From: CAYSWV01 sp964434865
GTDB taxonomy: Bacteria > Cyanobacteriota > Cyanobacteriia > Thermostichales > Thermostichaceae
DNA: 64,000 nucleotides
Assembly: GCA_964434865.1 (NCBI GenBank)
Contig: CAYSWV010000014.1
Location: forward strand, 1-64,000
Direction: 5' to 3'
The notes beneath the pieces are model-generated. The model ran no database searches. It was not told the DNA's origin and was given only the letters and a program-made list of their open reading frames with translations. Each line of letters opens with the position of its first letter. Within the stretch, counting starts at the first letter, position 1. Of the stretch, positions 60,606 to 64,000 are shown in pieces. A program made the translations under genes and the position numbers.

Positions 60606-62603
60606 TCAGGGATCAATCCGCAATAGGTGTTCAAAGGCTTGGCGTTCCTCAGGATTCCCAATCACAAATAAGCGGTCACCATCTTTAAAGATCACCTCTG
60701 GTCCAGGATAAGCAAAGGTTTGGCCTCCCCGCCGAATTTCCATAATGGTGGCTCCCGTTAATCGGCGAATATTCGCTTCTCCTAGAGTGGATCCTTCTAA
60801 TGGTGATCCTGTTTTAAGTTGATACCATCGACCTTCCAGACCTTCTATAGCTCTAGAGGGAGGAGAGATAACGTCATGATTGATGGTCTCTGGCATGAGG
60901 GGTAAGTACCGTCTCAATCGAAAACTATCAATCACTTGTCGGACCTTACCTGTCGGACTTCCCAGCCCAATTAGCATATGAGATCCCATTTCAAGTGAAG
61001 CTTCAAATTCTGGTTGCACAACTTCTCGAGCTCCCAGTTGGTATAACACATCGATTTCTTTGTTCTCATGAGCTCGCACCGTGATGTCTAAATCAGGAGA
61101 CTGACTCAACGCCCGTTTCAACGTTAGTCGAGACGCCACTGGATCGGGTAAAGCAATAGCCATTGCCTTAGCGGTCTTGATATACGCTTTTTCCAATACC
61201 AAGTCACTGGACGCATCACCAAACACGTAAGGAATCTGAATATTGCGTATTGGCTGGATCATCGCTTCATTATTATCAATGACTAAAACTTGATTACCTT
61301 GTGAAAGTAGTAGCCGCACCAAAGTTTGCCCCACTCGACCAAAGCCAGCCACCACAACATGATCGGATAAGCCGGGGGACACTTGAAAGGAATGGGCTGT
61401 TCTATCTCGGAGCCAAGATTTTAACCAGGGTATTGTTTGTAATTGGTCTGAGATCAAGGGCGAGGCTCTCAAGGTAAACGGGGTTAGCACCAAAGTAACG
61501 GCTGTTGTACCCACAGTTAGCCCATATAGTTCTGGTGAAAACAGGCCCAAATCCTGGGCAACCCCAGCCAAAACAAAGGAAAACTCACCAATCTGATTGA
61601 TCCCTAACCCAACTATTAAGGCTGTCTTCAAAGGAAAGCCTAGTAGGGCAACGATTGGGGTTGTAATGATCGCTTTTCCTAACATGACAACAGCCACAAA
61701 TCCAACCAAAATGGGTGCATTTTCAAATAAAAAGACCGGGTTGATTAAGGTTCCAATTGAGGCAAAGAAGAGGGTAGCAAACACATCCCGCATAGGTAGC
61801 ACTCGATCTAAAGCATGATCGGAGTAGTCGACTTGAGAAATCATTAAGCCAGCCACAAAGGCTCCCATCTCGATTCCAAGGCCAATCCAAGCGCTTACTA
61901 AAGCCACACCCAAACAGATGGAAAAGACACAAACAATAAATAACTCTTGTGATCCCGTTTGAGCAATTCGTTGCATCAGGGGTGGAATCACCCAGTAGCC
62001 AGCCGCTAAGGCCCCCACCATAAATATGCCCGCTCGTGCGACTGCTTCTAGTAAGGCAAAGCCTAATTGATCGGGAGATTCTGTGAGAGCGGGTAAGACA
62101 GCTAACATCAGGCCTAATCCCAAGTCTTGCACAATTAAGATGGCGAGCATGGCTTGACCTTGAGCTGTCTGAACTTCATTTCGCTCGATCAAACTTTTTA
62201 AAACCACCGCTGTTGAAGATAAGGATAAAACAGACCCTAGAAAGAGAGCTTGCGGGATGGTATCAACCCAACCCACTAGATAAGGGAGTCCTCCTCCTAA
62301 CAGGATCGTCAACATCACCTGCAACGATCCCCCTCCTAAGGCAATGCGGCGCACCCGAATCAGATCAGCTAGCGAAAACTCAATACCTAATGCAAATAGC
62401 AGCAGGGCTACCCCAATCTCGGCCAAGGTTTGAATATCACTTTCACTGTCAATGAGCTTGAAACCGGCTGGCCCTACAATCATGCCCCCCAGCAAGTAAC
62501 CCACCAGCACAGGCTGTCCTAAGCGATTAGCCAGATAGCCCCCGAGTGAGGCTGAACCTAGCACCGCAACCATATCAATCATCAATTTGAGTTCTGTTGC
62601 CAT
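60606..62603 (-). CDS. KefB-like cation:proton antiporter with RCK domains
   Basis: This is a 665-residue CPA2-family antiporter. The first 380 residues are the membrane domain with 12 or 13 segments (LGSASLGGYLANRLGQPVLVG, ALLLFALGIEFSLADL, MGAFVAGLMIS). Then comes an RCK_N domain with the NAD/nucleotide loop VVVAGFGRVGQTLVRLLL at about 412-429 and a C-terminal TrkA_C domain (GSTLGEANIRRLTGATIME). It should exchange K+ or Na+ for H+ across the membrane. The kinship with KefB suggests control by a nucleotide or glutathione adduct, but the Kef-specific ancillary subunit is not nearby. Confidence 0.9.
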   Translation of the reverse strand: MATELKLMIDMVAVLGSASLGGYLANRLGQPVLVGYLLGGMIVGPAGFKLIDSESDIQTLAEIGVALLLFALGIEFSLADLIRVRRIALGGGSLQVMLTILLGGGLPYLVGWVDTIPQALFLGSVLSLSSTAVVLKSLIERNEVQTAQGQAMLAILIVQDLGLGLMLAVLPALTESPDQLGFALLEAVARAGIFMVGALAAGYWVIPPLMQRIAQTGSQELFIVCVFSICLGVALVSAWIGLGIEMGAFVAGLMISQVDYSDHALDRVLPMRDVFATLFFASIGTLINPVFLFENAPILVGFVAVVMLGKAIITTPIVALLGFPLKTALIVGLGINQIGEFSFVLAGVAQDLGLFSPELYGLTVGTTAVTLVLTPFTLRASPLISDQLQTIPWLKSWLRDRTAHSFQVSPGLSDHVVVAGFGRVGQTLVRLLLSQGNQVLVIDNNEAMIQPIRNIQIPYVFGDASSDLVLEKAYIKTAKAMAIALPDPVASRLTLKRALSQSPDLDITVRAHENKEIDVLYQLGAREVVQPEFEASLEMGSHMLIGLGSPTGKVRQVIDSFRLRRYLPLMPETINHDVISPPSRAIEGLEGRWYQLKTGSPLEGSTLGEANIRRLTGATIMEIRRGGQTFAYPGPEVIFKDGDRLFVIGNPEERQAFEHLLRIDP

Positions 62604-62741
62604 GCTGATTACCGTAATGCCTGAGGTTAATCCTACTGGGATCTAGATCGTTTAACAGTGATACATAAACGGAAGCCTGGATTTTGAGTGGCCTGCACAG
62701 GGCTTAACAGATCATCACTGGGCTAAGCTAAGCCGAGGTAG

Positions 62742-63731
62742 ATGTTATTGGTGATAGACCCGATGTCGGATCAGTCCTCTTCCCGTCGATATGCGGTTGT
62801 TGGTACTGGAGCTCTTGGTGGTTACTATGGCGCTTGTCTCCAGCGAGCTGGTTTTGATGTCCATTTTTTGTTAAATCGCGACTATGAAGTAGTGGCCCAA
62901 CAGGGTCTAATCATTCAATCTATTCAGGGAGACTTCAAACTACCACAGGTTCAAGCCTATCCAACAACTGAAGCGATGCCGTCCTGTGATGTTATTTTAA
63001 TTGCATTAAAAGCTGTTCATAATGCTGTCTTACCAGCTATCTTACCGCCGTTACTCCAACCTCAGTCTATTGTCCTAGTTTTGCAAAACGGGTTGGGCGG
63101 TGAGCAGTATGTAGCCAGTTTGATTGGATCAGAGCGAGTTATGGGAGGCCTCTGTTTTATCAGCTCCAATAAAATAGGTCCTGGCCACATTCACCATCTT
63201 GATTATGGGTTGATCAATCTAGCCGATTATGGAGATGGCTACCAAGCTCAAGGCCTTACCCATCCCATGCAAATGATCGCCTCTGACTTTGAAGCAGCTG
63301 GAATTCCAGTTCAATTATCTCCAGATTTGTTTTCAGCCCGATGGCAAAAGTTAGTTTGGAATATACCCTTTAATGGGTTGTCAGTTATTTTGAATGCTAC
63401 CACCGATCAGATGATGTCTAATCCAATGACTCGCAGCTTAATTGAAGCAGTGATGCAAGAGGTGGCTCATGCTGCTGTTGGGTGTGGAGCTATCGTACCT
63501 GATACGGTGATACCTGATCTACTCGTTAAGACTGAACAGATGGTCTCTTATCGAACTAGTATGAAAATTGACTACGAGTTAGGTCGTCCTCTAGAAGTAG
63601 AGGCTATTTTAGGTTTTCCACTCAAAATTGCTCATCAACAGGGTATCAGTTTGCCTCGAATTCAAACACTTTACCATCTACTCAGTTACCTCGACTCATC
63701 CAACCGCAGATCTCATCCTCATTCCACCTAG
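62742..63731 (+). CDS. panE: 2-dehydropantoate 2-reductase
   Basis: This enzyme reduces ketopantoate to pantoate with NADPH in pantothenate synthesis. The 329-residue protein has the NADPH loop VVGTGALGGYYG at about 19-30, the central block LALKAVHN with VLQNGLGGEQ, and the catalytic Lys in WQKLVWNIPFNGLS (about 205-218). SYRTSMKIDYELGRPLEVEAILG near the end is the substrate loop with conserved Ser and Asn/Asp partners. The ATG at 62742 has GAGG three bases before; the ATG at 62763 is also possible. Other ketopantoate reductase-like proteins share this fold, so the substrate is not fully certain. Confidence 0.87.
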   Translation: MLLVIDPMSDQSSSRRYAVVGTGALGGYYGACLQRAGFDVHFLLNRDYEVVAQQGLIIQSIQGDFKLPQVQAYPTTEAMPSCDVILIALKAVHNAVLPAILPPLLQPQSIVLVLQNGLGGEQYVASLIGSERVMGGLCFISSNKIGPGHIHHLDYGLINLADYGDGYQAQGLTHPMQMIASDFEAAGIPVQLSPDLFSARWQKLVWNIPFNGLSVILNATTDQMMSNPMTRSLIEAVMQEVAHAAVGCGAIVPDTVIPDLLVKTEQMVSYRTSMKIDYELGRPLEVEAILGFPLKIAHQQGISLPRIQTLYHLLSYLDSSNRRSHPHST

Positions 63732-63754
63732 CTCTTAAGAGTGCTCTCACCATC

Positions 63755-63795
63755 AGATCACACTCTAAGATCACACCCTAAGATCAAAAAGATCA
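63755..63795. repeat. 13-bp tandem repeats after panE
   Basis: The units agatcacactcta (63755-63767) and agatcacacccta (63768-63780) follow directly, then a third, diverged copy starting agatcaaaa. They lie between the panE stop and the partial gene at the right edge. Confidence 0.8.
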
Positions 63796-64000
63796 CTCTG
63801 CATAAAAGGAAAACTTTGGCATTACCAGAGGACCTAGCCCCATGGCTTCTGGTGCAACCAATTGCATAGAATAGATGGCTAGCATATGTCGTAACTGAAT
63901 CTCACGGTGTTTAGCCGTTACACCCATAGCCACTACAAGGCCACAAACACCACGAGTGGATTGGCAGTGTTCTTCCCAATGGTGTTGGACAGTTTTTTCA
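63793..64000 (-). CDS. C-terminal part of an unidentified gene running off the right edge
   Basis: On the minus strand a frame is open from the window edge to the TGA at 63793-63795, giving about 68 residues without a start. The visible part contains HHWEEHCQSTRGVCGLVVA, then REIQLRHMLAIYSMQLVAPE and ends MPKFSFYAE. Codon use looks like that of the neighbours, and no stop interrupts the frame, so it is probably a real gene. I do not recognise the family. Confidence 0.6.
   Translation of the reverse strand, partial: EKTVQHHWEEHCQSTRGVCGLVVAMGVTAKHREIQLRHMLAIYSMQLVAPEAMGLGPLVMPKFSFYAE

Noticed and set aside
1..64000. CRISPR array
   Set aside because: No regularly spaced direct repeats with unique spacers were seen; all repeats found are directly adjacent copies.
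1..64000. Complete insertion sequence or prophage
   Set aside because: No transposase, integrase or phage structural gene could be recognised; the open frame at 1-120 is too short to call.

Overview
The window is chromosomal DNA from a cyanobacterium. The best evidence is a demethylnaphthoquinone methyltransferase of the phylloquinone route (menG), a class II Calvin-cycle fructose-bisphosphate aldolase, a DUF1997 protein found in cyanobacteria and plastids, a NB-ARC/TPR protein with the N-terminal helical module common in cyanobacteria, and CheY-like and OmpR-like regulators. I cannot name the genus. Base composition looks to be in the mid-40s percent G+C by eye. GATC is strikingly frequent, while the usual cyanobacterial palindrome GCGATCGC was not seen. 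The sequence is a scaffold with four 100-N gaps (7383, 22529, 42736, 50662). Three of these have the same bases on both sides and are probably unmerged contig overlaps. The fourth really does remove part of a gene.

Layout. 1-3.6 kb: argD, a CheY-like regulator and fabF. 3.6-6.5 kb: a TetR repressor followed by a flavoprotein-SelD fusion, divergent from fabF across a short spacer with a TetR-type operator. 6.5-14.1 kb (minus strand): a compact sulfur directon running SLC13/RCK permease, ATP sulfurylase, iron-sulfur type APS reductase, a one-cysteine thioredoxin-fold protein, a YeiH exporter, a DUF302 periplasmic protein, a YfcG-type glutathione transferase and an ETHE1-type persulfide dioxygenase. 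14.4-19.8 kb: aldose epimerase, PPK2, a methyltransferase and a Cu+-ATPase. 19.8-22.5 kb: a decayed zone with a broken quinone-oxidoreductase-like gene, an intact relative, a frameshifted HNH endonuclease gene and a CheY-like regulator.

22.8-31.2 kb: an overlapping ubiX - LapA-like - sulfatase-like trio, an orphan PhnC ATPase, an SDR, a BCCT transporter, a TPR protein, a 5'-nucleotidase and an FHA protein. 31.3-42.6 kb: carB with a small unknown gene behind it, a sulfotransferase-like gene, fba with a clear terminator, plsC, secG, mltG-yqeG, a catalytically dead PBP4-like protein and an AI-2E family permease. 42.9-46.1 kb: the NB-ARC/TPR protein, tRNA-His and an exported MsrA. 46.3-54.0 kb (minus strand): a surface polysaccharide cluster with two glycosyltransferases, a Wzm/Wzt ABC exporter, an asparagine-synthase-like protein cut by the fourth gap, alanine dehydrogenase and UDP-glucuronate epimerase. 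54.4-64 kb: an amidohydrolase, a CNNM/CorC protein, DUF1997, menG, an OmpR regulator, tRNA-Lys, a KefB-like antiporter, panE and the end of an unidentified gene.

The most interesting unit is the sulfur directon, which joins sulfate uptake and reduction to persulfide oxidation and anion export in one strand run. Another genome-scale signal is the large number of short (9-20 bp) tandem duplications, mostly in spacers but also in frame inside genes.
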